Below, piece after piece: positions 1 to 8,004 of a stretch of DNA of 21,864 bases (its first letter is position 1; each line of letters opens with the position of its first letter). The DNA comes from Candidatus Woesearchaeota archaeon (GTDB lineage: Archaea; Nanobdellota; Nanobdellia; Woesearchaeales; JACQSR01). The position numbers and the translations under genes are program-made. Below the pieces are notes generated by a model. The model was not told the origin of the DNA, did no database searches, and was given only the letters and a program-made list of their open reading frames with translations. The DNA lies in contig JAHFLI010000004.1 in the NCBI GenBank assembly GCA_023255615.1, positions 1 to 21,864 on the forward strand, read 5' to 3'.

Positions 1-2015
1 AAATCGGAAACATCGGTGGATGCATCAGCTCCGGGCTCAACGGTGAGAACTTTATCGTACCCATACTTCTTGATGATTTTCAATACTTCTTTGACAGGGG
101 TATTTCCTTGTCCCGGTGAAAGATGATCATCTTGAAAACCAAAATTGTCAACTAAATGCATGTTTTTGATCATCCCAGATTTTGCCAATTTTTCAACTTG
201 ATCTAAGTACCATTTGTTAAACGCTTCGTCATTTTCTTCCAAAGATTTTCCCGGCTGTGGCTCCCAGTATTTTCTCCACAGATTTAGATGGCCGGTATCA
301 AGAGTGACCCCTATATGTTTTTCTGCAAGCTTTGCTGCTTCTTCTTTCGTCATTCCTTCTCGGTAGAATGGGTTCAGATTTTTTTTGTATCCTTGTTGTA
401 ATAATTCCCTCGTTCGTTTTCCTTCCAATGATGGCCCAAACCCATAGGGATCATATTTCTCAGTTAAAAAATCAACCATTTTTTCTCGTGATTTTTTGAT
501 CAGCCACACTAATTCCTCTGGATGACCGCCAAATCGTTCTGGGAAAAGATTTTCCACCGTCAAATAAATTGGTTTTTCGGGATCTTTTGTTCTTTCCATT
601 GCCCGAATTCCAAGTTCCGCATAAAACCTCGTTGGGTGACGTTCTAATCTTTTTATAGGGGTCACTAAATGCGCCCGAGTTTCTGCAGTATCATTGGCTT
701 GCTGTTCTTGAGATGTTGATGCCTGTCGTGCAAATTCAAGATTTCTTTTTGTCGTTCGAATAGATTCATCTAACCACTCAGAAGGTAATTTGTTTTCAGG
801 AGGAAGGAAAGAATCTCCTAATGTTCTTCTCATTGCTGCATCTGATTTCATTAATTGCCACAACTCTTCTTTCGGGGTCTTTTTTTCCAGATCTTTGTAA
901 AATTCATATGCTTTTTCCAATTTAGCCACTTGATCGATGAGCTCTTCTCCATCACGGGCATACTGGAGCGCCCAACCTCGAGAGTGAGCTTCATTTGTTA
1001 AGAGAGTTGCATGAAGAAATGATTCTTCAGGGTATCTTTTATCATAATAATCTGGTTCTTTCCCATGAACTTCTTTGAACCATCGATTTTCTTCATCTGC
1101 CATTTCCTTAAAATCATCAAACGTTAAATATTGAACTTCGAAACGGCCGGTGTCTTTGTTAAATTCAGGAACTGGTCCTTTTGTCGGATGATATCTGTAC
1201 TTAAAAGGAATTAATTTCCCCCCATAATCAACATAATCTCCCTTCTGAACATGGACTTTATTCCCATCAATGTCAACCCCCTCATACTCTTTATCTGATT
1301 TTTTAAATTTTGGAAAGGAAACCATTCTATCTTTCTGGACCGTTTCCATTACCTGAGAATTTCTGTCATCGAGAAGAATAAAATAGGCATCATATGCTTC
1401 TGAATGTCTTCTCTTAAACATCAAATTTCCTGTGTTTGGATCAACTGCACGGTTATTCTTCCCTGTATGATCATCAATGACAAGATCAGTTATTGGTCTT
1501 TCAAACTCTCCCGTATGCATGACAACAGATCCGGAACCTGCAACATCTCCTGCAAAATCAATGGCTCTCGCAATTTCATCTTTGTCAATTTTTGCACCAG
1601 TTATTGAAAAGTTTCCTCGCTGATCTCTCCCCATTAATCCCATAATGCTATACGCTGCATGAGTAGTAAAGTTAACTTCGTTTATTGCTCCTAATTCTCG
1701 CAATGCCTGACGTTGATCATGACCATACACTCCCGGAGTATGCGCTCCACGCTGAGAAGTAAATGCACCAGGAAATCCAATTTCTATTGAGCCAACCCCC
1801 ATTCTAATTTTAGAATAAACTCCTGCAACATTTGCTGCAGCAATGCCCATCGGAACCGACATTCCAATATCTTTAATGCCAAAACCAGAATCTGAAAAAT
1901 CTTTACTGGGATCAGAATGAACATCAATTGGTGCATTGGGGGCACTTCTTCCATATGATTCGGAATCCATGGCACTATACACATCTGCCATTGGATGAAA
2001 TCCATAAAATTGCAT
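1..2015 (-). CDS. Nfo/xylose-isomerase-like TIM-barrel protein with a large insertion (3' end beyond window)
   Basis: The frame is open from ATG 2015 to the left edge, giving at least 671 residues with the C-terminus missing. The zinc ligands of endonuclease IV-type barrels can be placed in order: H119 (in TTHAAY), H167 (MHTGE), E488 (TVENL), D573 and H576 (LDTGH), H620 (HLVDN), D629 and H631 (DDHL), and E660 (VEPG). The spacings 573-576, 629-631 and 631-660 match the family closely. Nfo proteins are about 285 aa; this one is at least 671, mainly because about 320 residues separate H167 from E488. The insertion is charged and soluble, with a helical part. A sugar isomerase/epimerase-like role or an AP endonuclease is possible; the substrate is unknown. 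The start lies 1 nt after the stop of the upstream gene, so the two are probably cotranscribed. Fold and metal site are confident, function is not. Confidence 0.8.
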   Translation of the reverse strand, partial: MQFYGFHPMADVYSAMDSESYGRSAPNAPIDVHSDPSKDFSDSGFGIKDIGMSVPMGIAAANVAGVYSKIRMGVGSIEIGFPGAFTSQRGAHTPGVYGHDQRQALRELGAINEVNFTTHAAYSIMGLMGRDQRGNFSITGAKIDKDEIARAIDFAGDVAGSGSVVMHTGEFERPITDLVIDDHTGKNNRAVDPNTGNLMFKRRHSEAYDAYFILLDDRNSQVMETVQKDRMVSFPKFKKSDKEYEGVDIDGNKVHVQKGDYVDYGGKLIPFKYRYHPTKGPVPEFNKDTGRFEVQYLTFDDFKEMADEENRWFKEVHGKEPDYYDKRYPEESFLHATLLTNEAHSRGWALQYARDGEELIDQVAKLEKAYEFYKDLEKKTPKEELWQLMKSDAAMRRTLGDSFLPPENKLPSEWLDESIRTTKRNLEFARQASTSQEQQANDTAETRAHLVTPIKRLERHPTRFYAELGIRAMERTKDPEKPIYLTVENLFPERFGGHPEELVWLIKKSREKMVDFLTEKYDPYGFGPSLEGKRTRELLQQGYKKNLNPFYREGMTKEEAAKLAEKHIGVTLDTGHLNLWRKYWEPQPGKSLEENDEAFNKWYLDQVEKLAKSGMIKNMHLVDNFGFQDDHLSPGQGNTPVKEVLKIIKKYGYDKVLTVEPGADASTDVSD

Positions 2016-2016
2016 T

Positions 2017-3423
2017 TTATCTACCCCAGTTTAACATACCATGGTGTTTTTTAAAATGATGATAGGTATTCCAAATAGACTTTCTTATTAATCCGTCTCC
2101 TTCTTTTCTCGCTAATTCTTGCTTCCATGCTTTGTTTTTATCAGGTTTAAGATTGCTTCCGTGTTTTTTTGGATTAGTAAACGTTCTTCTCCATCCCTGC
2201 AATATCGAAGTTACTGGCCCCATGTATTTTGGAGGAACTACTTTTGGCGCTAACGTACCAACATCTTCTCCCGCTTCCTTGAGATATTTCATTAATTCGT
2301 CGCCCATGGCGTCCATGGCAGCCTTAATAGAACTATCGATAACCTCCAGCAATCTGAATTCTTCTTCATCTCGTAACGATTTATATTTTTTAAGTTCTTC
2401 ATCGCTCCACACGTAGGCGCGGAAATCCATCATCACCCTTCCCACATGAATCGGACCTCGGTTATATTCCTGGGAATAATTCATTTCTGGTCGTGTTCTA
2501 TAAAGGAAATGCAAGAGAATGACTTGGTTGATTCCCGTATCTTTCATCGGTTTTCGAGCAAGAACTTCGATCTCGATCATGGATGTTTCAAAGGCAACAA
2601 TCAAATCAGCAGTATCAACTTTATTCTGATCTAATGTTAATCGCTGAATATTTTTGAGATACGGCTTTGCCCATACCATATACATTTTAATAATTTCATA
2701 ATGTTGTCTCAAATATTTCAACGTGAATGTGCGTCTGCTTTTCATTTCTTCATAGGTATGCTCTTTCCACGCTAGATACGCGCGAAGTTTTCTCTTCAAT
2801 ACCTCTCGTACTTTTCTATTGAACTGTCCTCTTTCTCTCTCAACGACTTCATCCACATCTTCTTGACGCAAAGGGTGAGTTGAGAAAAATAAATCGGGTA
2901 ATGTTGTAAATTGAACTTCCCGAGCCATTCCGTAGACTGATGCTGGATTTTTTGCACCCTGTTCAACCATATCAATCCAGATACCTTTGAGGGTAATTTC
3001 TGCCGATTCCCTACTTTTGCTATTTGAATAGGAATCGGAGTAATAGCCTAGACGTTCATCAAGGATTCGTAGCTCGCGAACAAGCTGAAAAATCTCTTTA
3101 ATCATTTTTCCAATAGTTGCAAGAAATTGAGAGACCTTATCCTGTTGTAATCCCAATCGTTGCTGAGCTGCACCAAAAAAAGCAGAATTCTCCGCTGCAG
3201 CAAAGACATCAGTTATCTTATCAATATAGGGGTACCCGTGAAAATAACGGAGATAGTCGAGAACCCAAAAATATGGTTCCTCCACGGAAATATTAAAGCC
3301 CTCAACATACAGCTTATAACGTACTAATGGTTTGGGATATCCTGTGGGCACAAACGGGCCATTCCTCGTTTCCTCATCTTTTTCCGGTTTAAAACCGTAT
3401 TTTTCAATATCAACAGGTTCCAT
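2017..3423 (-). CDS. conserved-looking helical protein of unknown function
   Basis: This 468-aa soluble protein has no signal peptide or membrane segment, and I do not recognise its family. It is rich in charged amphipathic helices, for example residues about 100-140 and 200-260 with many K/R/E. Aromatic-rich patches lie near the N-terminus (around the PYFWVLDYLRYFHGYPY stretch), and the C-terminal tail is basic. An AGAGG motif lies 4 nt before ATG 3423 and a TATA-like box lies about 24 bp upstream. It is followed after 1 nt by the metal-dependent TIM-barrel gene, suggesting a joint function. The basic, helical character would fit a nucleic-acid or protein-binding partner, but that is a guess. 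Confidence 0.8.
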   Translation of the reverse strand: MEPVDIEKYGFKPEKDEETRNGPFVPTGYPKPLVRYKLYVEGFNISVEEPYFWVLDYLRYFHGYPYIDKITDVFAAAENSAFFGAAQQRLGLQQDKVSQFLATIGKMIKEIFQLVRELRILDERLGYYSDSYSNSKSRESAEITLKGIWIDMVEQGAKNPASVYGMAREVQFTTLPDLFFSTHPLRQEDVDEVVERERGQFNRKVREVLKRKLRAYLAWKEHTYEEMKSRRTFTLKYLRQHYEIIKMYMVWAKPYLKNIQRLTLDQNKVDTADLIVAFETSMIEIEVLARKPMKDTGINQVILLHFLYRTRPEMNYSQEYNRGPIHVGRVMMDFRAYVWSDEELKKYKSLRDEEEFRLLEVIDSSIKAAMDAMGDELMKYLKEAGEDVGTLAPKVVPPKYMGPVTSILQGWRRTFTNPKKHGSNLKPDKNKAWKQELARKEGDGLIRKSIWNTYHHFKKHHGMLNWGR

Positions 3424-3442
3424 GGTTCCTCTTTTTTAAAAG

Positions 3443-3450
3443 TATTAAAT
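3443..3450 (-). promoter_or_regulatory. TATA-like box for the 2017-3423 gene
   Basis: ATTTAATA on the minus strand is centred about 24 bp before ATG 3423. A purine-rich AGAGG also lies 4 nt before the ATG, so either leaderless or very short-leader initiation is possible. The box falls in the 34-bp gap behind the YhbY gene, which marks a likely new transcription unit. Confidence 0.45.
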
Positions 3451-3457
3451 GTACAAT

Positions 3458-3727
3458 CTATTTATAGATTTTTCTTTTCTGAAGGACGATCGTGTTGCCA
3501 ACCGATTCGACAACAAAAGCATTGACTGAATCTGCAAGAGTTTTTGCACGCTCTCTTTTGTTCTGGTTTTTTGCAAATGATCCGAGAAATTTTATTTTTA
3601 TCATCTCTTTCTTCGTCAGTTGTTCTTCGATTTCCCTTATCATTCCTTCACTTAAACCGTTCTTCCCTATTCTGAGGCTTGGCTCAAGAGATTTTCCTTG
3701 TGATCGCAATTTTTTTATTGGATTCAT
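3458..3727 (-). CDS. YhbY/CRM-domain RNA-binding protein
   Basis: An 89-aa single CRM (CRS1-YhbY) domain of typical length. It shows the lead helix with the LRSQGKSLEP pattern, the basic RNA-binding loop RIGKNGLSEGMI, the KKEMIKIKFLGS strand, and the terminal GNTIVLQKRK strand. In the family, YhbY associates with ribosomal particles and CRM domains bind RNA, so a role in ribosome assembly is likely. Its ATG overlaps the stop of the antiporter gene (ATGA, 3724-3727), so translation is probably coupled within the AbrB-antiporter-YhbY unit. There is no obvious functional link to ion transport. Confidence 0.88.
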   Translation of the reverse strand: MNPIKKLRSQGKSLEPSLRIGKNGLSEGMIREIEEQLTKKEMIKIKFLGSFAKNQNKRERAKTLADSVNAFVVESVGNTIVLQKRKIYK

Positions 3728-5499
3728 GTAAGTGGATGCTCATGCCCAAGAGATTTTCGTTCTTTTAATTCCTCTATGTGGGCAATTTTGAGATGAAACA
3801 GTTTTTTTAGATTTGAATGATAATCTTCGATCATCATGGAGACATGTTTTCCGCCAAGGAAATGAGGCAAAATAACATAATCTGCTCCTCTTTCGTACAA
3901 CTTGAGCGCTTCATCAATTTGATTTGCGGTGACAATAACGGTAATGTCTTTATTGTTCCGTTTTGCTCTTTCAATAAGAACCTCATTATCGACTAACGTA
4001 GGAACCGTCGATATAATAATATTTGCATGTGAAAAATCAAGTCGCTGCAATACTTCTCCATTACCGACATCACCAAACATGCAGGGAATCTTCTCTTTCA
4101 TCAATTTTCTAATAATATCTGGATTAAAGTCAATAATAAGAATCTTTTTTCTCAGCTCTCTGAGTTTTTTCTCAATGGAAAAGCCAATTCGACTATACCC
4201 GCAAATGATGACTTCATAACGTCGACGTTTCGGAATATATTCCAAGTTTGCAGTATGTTCTGCAAGGGTATCGAATGATTTGATGCGTGGAGAAATTGCA
4301 AGATAGAATGGAACATCATAGTTCACAATATAAGACGTGAATATAATGGAGAGGATCGCAAGAAGAATAGTAATAGTCAAAATTTGTTGAGGAATATAGC
4401 CAAGAAGGATTCCTTGAGCGACCAAGATAAGCGAGAACTCTGACACTTGGCCGAGCGACAGCCCTGTAAAGAATGCGGTTTTCTTGGTATATCCAAAAAA
4501 AACAGTTAAACCAAAAATAATAAGGGGTTTTAAGAGAACAACAAGAATAAAGAAAACCAATAACGGCCCAACGAGAGAGTTGAGCGAAGCTGATGTGAGT
4601 TCTAATCCTAAACTCACAAAAAATATTGTCGAGAAAAAATCGCGGAGAGGCTTAATCTGACCAATAATCTGGAACGTAAACGGGAGGTTTGCCATTCCTA
4701 CTCCAGCGGCAAATGCCCCTATTGCAATAGAGAATCCCATTCCTAACGATTGACTCATTTGAGAAGAGAGAGGAACATTAAATAATGAGAAAAGACCAAC
4801 CATGATGTCTCCAATATGTTGGAAAAGAAGAGAGGAGAAAAAAAGAAACGTAATAGCAAGCAAGAACAGTAATTCCTGATTTTTCGCAGCGGTTTTGAAT
4901 AACGGTGAAACAATAAAACGAGCGAGGAGAAAAATGAAGCCGATGAGGAGTAACGCCTTGATCAGGGAAATAACTAGGAAGAATAAAGAAAAAGATTCCA
5001 TAGATTTGAGGAGGGAAAGTGCGACGATCGCAATAATGTCTTGCATGATTAATATTCCTATTGTTATTTTTCCATGAAGAGTATCAATTGATTGTTTATC
5101 CGAGAGAATTTTTACAACGACCATTGTTGAGCTTAAGGCAATGATGATGCCGAGATAAATTGCCTCTATTGTAGTAAATCTCATCATCACAGCGATGAGA
5201 AAGGTAAAGGCAAACACTGAAATAACTTGGATTAATCCACCGAAGGAAGAGACGACGCCAACTTCTTTTAATTTTCGAAGATCCAACTCTAACCCTGTGA
5301 TGAACAGCAGGAATGCGATGCCGATTTCAGAAAGAGTACGAATGATTGAAGAATTAATTATAATTCCTAAAACAGGACCTAAAATAATTCCTGCAACAAT
5401 ATAAGCAGGGATCATCGGTTGTTTGACTATCCGTGCAAGATAGGAAAAAAGAGTCGCAATAATGACCATGATGCCGATCGCAAAAAAGATATCTTCCAT
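3724..5499 (-). CDS. CPA2/Kef-type monovalent cation:H+ antiporter with RCK (TrkA-N) domain
   Basis: A 591-aa integral membrane protein that exchanges Na+ or K+ for protons. Residues 1 to about 390 form roughly 12 hydrophobic segments with family signatures: FITGLELDLRKLKEVG near residue 90, and the AAGVGMANLPF plus FFSTIFFVSLGLEL stretch near residues 260-300. Residues about 410-560 are a cytosolic RCK/TrkA-N Rossmann domain. Its dinucleotide loop reads CGYSRIG, followed by ILIIDFNPD with the acidic residue expected at the end of strand 2, and then FGDVGNGEVL. Kef-type regulation by nucleotide or ligand is therefore likely. The ATG overlaps the stop of the upstream AbrB-like gene (TGATG), and the 3' end overlaps YhbY by 4 nt. 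Whether the ion is K+ or Na+ cannot be decided here. Confidence 0.92.
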   Translation of the reverse strand: MEDIFFAIGIMVIIATLFSYLARIVKQPMIPAYIVAGIILGPVLGIIINSSIIRTLSEIGIAFLLFITGLELDLRKLKEVGVVSSFGGLIQVISVFAFTFLIAVMMRFTTIEAIYLGIIIALSSTMVVVKILSDKQSIDTLHGKITIGILIMQDIIAIVALSLLKSMESFSLFFLVISLIKALLLIGFIFLLARFIVSPLFKTAAKNQELLFLLAITFLFFSSLLFQHIGDIMVGLFSLFNVPLSSQMSQSLGMGFSIAIGAFAAGVGMANLPFTFQIIGQIKPLRDFFSTIFFVSLGLELTSASLNSLVGPLLVFFILVVLLKPLIIFGLTVFFGYTKKTAFFTGLSLGQVSEFSLILVAQGILLGYIPQQILTITILLAILSIIFTSYIVNYDVPFYLAISPRIKSFDTLAEHTANLEYIPKRRRYEVIICGYSRIGFSIEKKLRELRKKILIIDFNPDIIRKLMKEKIPCMFGDVGNGEVLQRLDFSHANIIISTVPTLVDNEVLIERAKRNNKDITVIVTANQIDEALKLYERGADYVILPHFLGGKHVSMMIEDYHSNLKKLFHLKIAHIEELKERKSLGHEHPLT

Positions 5500-5642
5500 C
5501 AGCCCTTGACCTCTAACAGAAATCCATTCTTATGTTTCTTAAATTCTAACTTCATTCCTTTCTTGAGGCCTTCGTATTCTGCGATTACCTTAGGAATAGT
5601 TATGACCAGCTGTCCCGACGGCAATTTTTGTATTTTGACCAT
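5499..5642 (-). CDS. AbrB/SpoVT-type DNA-binding protein, 47 aa
   Basis: A small gene starting at ATG 5642 and ending at TGA 5501-5499, so the stop shares one base with the antiporter start. The 47-residue product has the swapped-hairpin AbrB pattern: KIQKLPSGQLVITIPKVIAE, then EGLKKGMKLEF, then a final hydrophobic strand (FLLEVKG). This is one domain and nothing more, as in archaeal AbrB-family regulators and antitoxins, which act as dimers. No toxin gene lies beside it, so a regulator of the downstream antiporter operon and of its own promoter is more likely. The upstream region holds repeated 8-mers that could be its operator. Confidence 0.85.
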   Translation of the reverse strand: MVKIQKLPSGQLVITIPKVIAEYEGLKKGMKLEFKKHKNGFLLEVKG

Positions 5643-5644
5643 AG

Positions 5645-5725
5645 ATACTATTTAGATACTATTAAATATACTATTAATAAAGATAATTTTTTTATTATCT
5701 CTAAGAATATTTGAATAAATAGTAT
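5645..5725. promoter_or_regulatory. phased 8-bp repeats, candidate AbrB operator
   Basis: ATACTATT occurs at 5645-5652, 5656-5663 and 5668-5675, so starts are 11 and 12 bp apart, close to one helical turn. An inverted copy, AATAGTAT, lies at 5718-5725. The first three surround the predicted TATA box and start site of the AbrB-antiporter-YhbY unit, where a bound dimer would block transcription initiation. The whole stretch is very AT-rich, so chance contributes to the repeats. Confidence 0.4.
5662..5670 (-). promoter_or_regulatory. TATA box of the abrB-like/antiporter/yhbY unit
   Basis: TATATTTAA on the minus strand is centred 24 bp before ATG 5642, which predicts transcription starting at or next to the start codon (leaderless). 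There is no Shine-Dalgarno sequence. It is embedded in the repeated 8-mers described for 5645-5675. Confidence 0.55.
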
Positions 5726-5731
5726 ATAAAG

Positions 5732-6556
5732 TTATCTCTTTAATCCAGCCAACAGGTGTTCAATTTCATTGACCATATCACTTGCAAGATACGTAAACCC
5801 TTTCTTTTTTTTCAAAAGAATATCTCCAATCGACCCGTTAATGTATGCTGCATTACATGCGCTTTGAAATAAATCTTTTGATTGTGCAAGAAAACCAGCA
5901 CATAATCCAGCGAGTACATCTCCCGTTCCCCCTTTTGTCAGTCCGGCATTCCCCGTTTTGTTGTACACTACTTTTCCCTTTGTGAAAATCGTATCTGTTG
6001 GGCCTTTAAGGAGACAAACATTATTTTTCAAATTCTTTTGGAGATCTTTTTTCTCAAGATGCGAGTGAGCAAGAAGGATCTCCAATTCTCTCAGATTTGG
6101 CGTGATGATGGAGTTCTTTATCTCGTACAACGTCAATGACTTTATGGCATCAGCATCAATAACCTTGAGAATTTCTGTCGATGTCGTTATTTTTTCGACA
6201 AACTTTTTTGTTTCTTCCCGAAGTCCGATTCCATTTCCAATGACTACTACGTCAAAATCTTTACTCAGTGTAATGAGGGCATCTGCATGTTCTAATGAAA
6301 AAAATAATCCATTGCATTTTTTTGTGATGAGGTCTGGACTTAAACAAGAAATTGCCCATGCGGTTTTTTCTGGTGCAGCAATAGTTACCCAATCAGCACC
6401 TGAGCGCAAGGCAGCGAGACCTGCTAAGGCAACGGCACCAACGTAGTCTTCTGATCCCCCTATGACGAGAATACGACCATTCTGTCCTTTATGGGAATGA
6501 GGGTCTCTTTTTGGAAGTTTGAGATTATTCTTTTTTAAGTATATCACGTCGTTCAT
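5732..6556 (-). CDS. nnrD: ADP/ATP-dependent (S)-NAD(P)H-hydrate dehydratase
   Basis: A 274-aa ribokinase-fold enzyme that dehydrates damaged NAD(P)HX back to NAD(P)H using ADP or ATP. The signatures are clear: HKGQNGRILVIGGSEDYVGA near residues 22-41, the TPNLRELEILL motif in the middle, the VCLLKGPTD strand, and NAGLTKGGTGDVLAGL with catalytic D213 in GGTGD. Length is normal for the stand-alone enzyme. It overlaps the epimerase gene by 32 nt in a different frame; in many archaea and bacteria the two are one fused protein, so this looks like a split pair. The upstream overlaps suggest cotranscription with the NFACT-R and CxxCxxCC genes. Confidence 0.93.
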   Translation of the reverse strand: MNDVIYLKKNNLKLPKRDPHSHKGQNGRILVIGGSEDYVGAVALAGLAALRSGADWVTIAAPEKTAWAISCLSPDLITKKCNGLFFSLEHADALITLSKDFDVVVIGNGIGLREETKKFVEKITTSTEILKVIDADAIKSLTLYEIKNSIITPNLRELEILLAHSHLEKKDLQKNLKNNVCLLKGPTDTIFTKGKVVYNKTGNAGLTKGGTGDVLAGLCAGFLAQSKDLFQSACNAAYINGSIGDILLKKKKGFTYLASDMVNEIEHLLAGLKR

Positions 6557-7154
6557 CTTTGTGCCAAAGATCCACTCTCTTCGTAATAGATCGATATGCT
6601 CCTAATCCTTTTTTAAGATCATGAATCGCTATAAGGAGATTTGGAAGAACGAAGACATTCTTCCGCTCTCCACTGTCTGGATCTATTCCTGAAGGGACAT
6701 CAATGGATACCTTATACCCCATTGCTCGATTAAAGCGAAGAATAACAGAGCCAAGGGGGTCATGAATCATACCACGTACTCCGGTTCCAAAAAGAGCATC
6801 GATAAGAAAAGAGTAATCATTAAAATTAACTTTTTTTGCATCTACAATTATTCGAACATCTGATACTTTTTTCAGTGCGAGAAGATTTCCTAATGTTTCA
6901 AAGCTCATTTTCGATTCATCTCCAAGAAACAGAACATCAACCGAACAGATTTGTGCAATATATCGTGCAGCAACGAATCCATCTCCCCCATTATTGCCGT
7001 GGTAACAAACGACGAGGACACGCATGCCTGGTTCGAGTAGGGTTTGCAAAATGCTAAACACGCCTTTTCCGGCTCGTTCCATAAGGATTTGTCTCGAAAC
7101 GCCATAGCCTTCACTCTTGGCTTCTAATACCTTCATCTGAGCTGTGGAAATCAT
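6525..7154 (-). CDS. nnrE: NAD(P)H-hydrate epimerase
   Basis: A 209-aa YjeF_N-type Rossmann protein that interconverts R- and S-NAD(P)HX for the dehydratase. Seen motifs: MISTAQMKVLEAKSEGYG at the N-terminus, LMERAGKGV, CYHGNNGGDGFVAARY (the family's NNGGDG signature), DALFGTGVRG and DVPSGIDPDSG with the catalytic-region Asp. I chose ATG 7154; a TTG at 7160 is in frame, but AGAGG lies 9 nt before the ATG, and the family N-terminus begins right at this Met. The 5' end overlaps the CxxCxxCC gene by 44 nt and the 3' end overlaps nnrD by 32 nt. Confidence 0.92.
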   Translation of the reverse strand: MISTAQMKVLEAKSEGYGVSRQILMERAGKGVFSILQTLLEPGMRVLVVCYHGNNGGDGFVAARYIAQICSVDVLFLGDESKMSFETLGNLLALKKVSDVRIIVDAKKVNFNDYSFLIDALFGTGVRGMIHDPLGSVILRFNRAMGYKVSIDVPSGIDPDSGERKNVFVLPNLLIAIHDLKKGLGAYRSITKRVDLWHKDERRDILKKE

Positions 7155-8004
7155 CCTCAATAGCCTCTTTTATTCTTTGATGAGCTTGAACACCATGATC
7201 AAAATCAGAGATGATGCGATCCATCTGCTCCCGACTATAAATAGCTTTCTCCACTAAAAATTCAGTAAGATCAATGAAAGGAGAAGAAGAAATTTTCTTC
7301 ATCAAAAGATCGTACGGATAATTCATTATTGGCTTCAAGACGTTTTTCTTCATTAGCATAATCATCATCTCATTTGCCCATTCAGTAACGATATCATGCT
7401 GAACGGCGTTCAGAAACGTTTCTCCGAAATGTTCATGAAGAAATCTCACCATCTGAGCAGATTCTTTAGGAACATGGGGAATAATGTGGGTGATGGATGG
7501 ACAGCCACCAAAAAGAGAATGAATAGAGAATGATTCCTTTGTTTTTAAGAAAGGGCTTTTTTGAAAAGGAAATAATTTGCAGATAAATCCCCGCTTGTCA
7601 TAAATTCTGCATTGTCCATTGTGAAGAAACGTGCACGAATCGGAATCTATTGAAAACGTAAAAATAATGGTTCGTTGTTCTTTTTGATCAAAGACCCCGC
7701 GAGAAGGAATGATTTTTGAATCAATGTTCAGTTCTTTGGCTCCTTCCTGAAAACGTTTTGCTTCCCAATCCCATAAGGGAAATGACGTTCGTTCAATAGG
7801 GATTAATTGGACTAATGGTAACTTTCCATAGGCATATTCTTCAAAGAATTTTTTTTCATCTTCCCCTAAAAATCCCCGAATATGGGAACAGCAGGAACCG
7901 CAACGATGACAGATAAAGTCAAGATGTGTTTGTTCGTTCAGTACGGGCAAAGAATCAGGATTCAATTTTGCATCCCCCTGAAGGAAGAAATCGAAGAATA
8001 TCAT
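7111..8004 (-). CDS. CxxCxxCC (YkgJ-like) cysteine-cluster protein
   Basis: About 297 aa. A CHRCGSCC cluster lies near residues 32-39 from ATG 8004. It is followed by a second conserved Cys set, SCTFLHNGQCRIYDKRGF then CKLFPF, the usual layout of YkgJ/UPF0153-type proteins thought to bind Zn or an Fe-S cluster. The C-terminal half is helical and lacks recognisable motifs. The frame is open upstream to 8265, but that part is read through the NFACT-R gene and looks like out-of-frame coding sequence. ATG 8004 overlaps NFACT-R by 50 nt; TTG 7965, behind an AGGGGG run, is an alternative start. The 3' end overlaps nnrE. Molecular function is unknown. Confidence 0.8.
   Translation of the reverse strand: MIFFDFFLQGDAKLNPDSLPVLNEQTHLDFICHRCGSCCSHIRGFLGEDEKKFFEEYAYGKLPLVQLIPIERTSFPLWDWEAKRFQEGAKELNIDSKIIPSRGVFDQKEQRTIIFTFSIDSDSCTFLHNGQCRIYDKRGFICKLFPFQKSPFLKTKESFSIHSLFGGCPSITHIIPHVPKESAQMVRFLHEHFGETFLNAVQHDIVTEWANEMMIMLMKKNVLKPIMNYPYDLLMKKISSSPFIDLTEFLVEKAIYSREQMDRIISDFDHGVQAHQRIKEAIEDDFHSSDEGIRSQE

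Noticed and set aside
5499..5642. AbrB-like gene as the antitoxin of a toxin-antitoxin pair
   Set aside because: The coupled neighbours are an antiporter and YhbY; no small toxin gene lies next to it.
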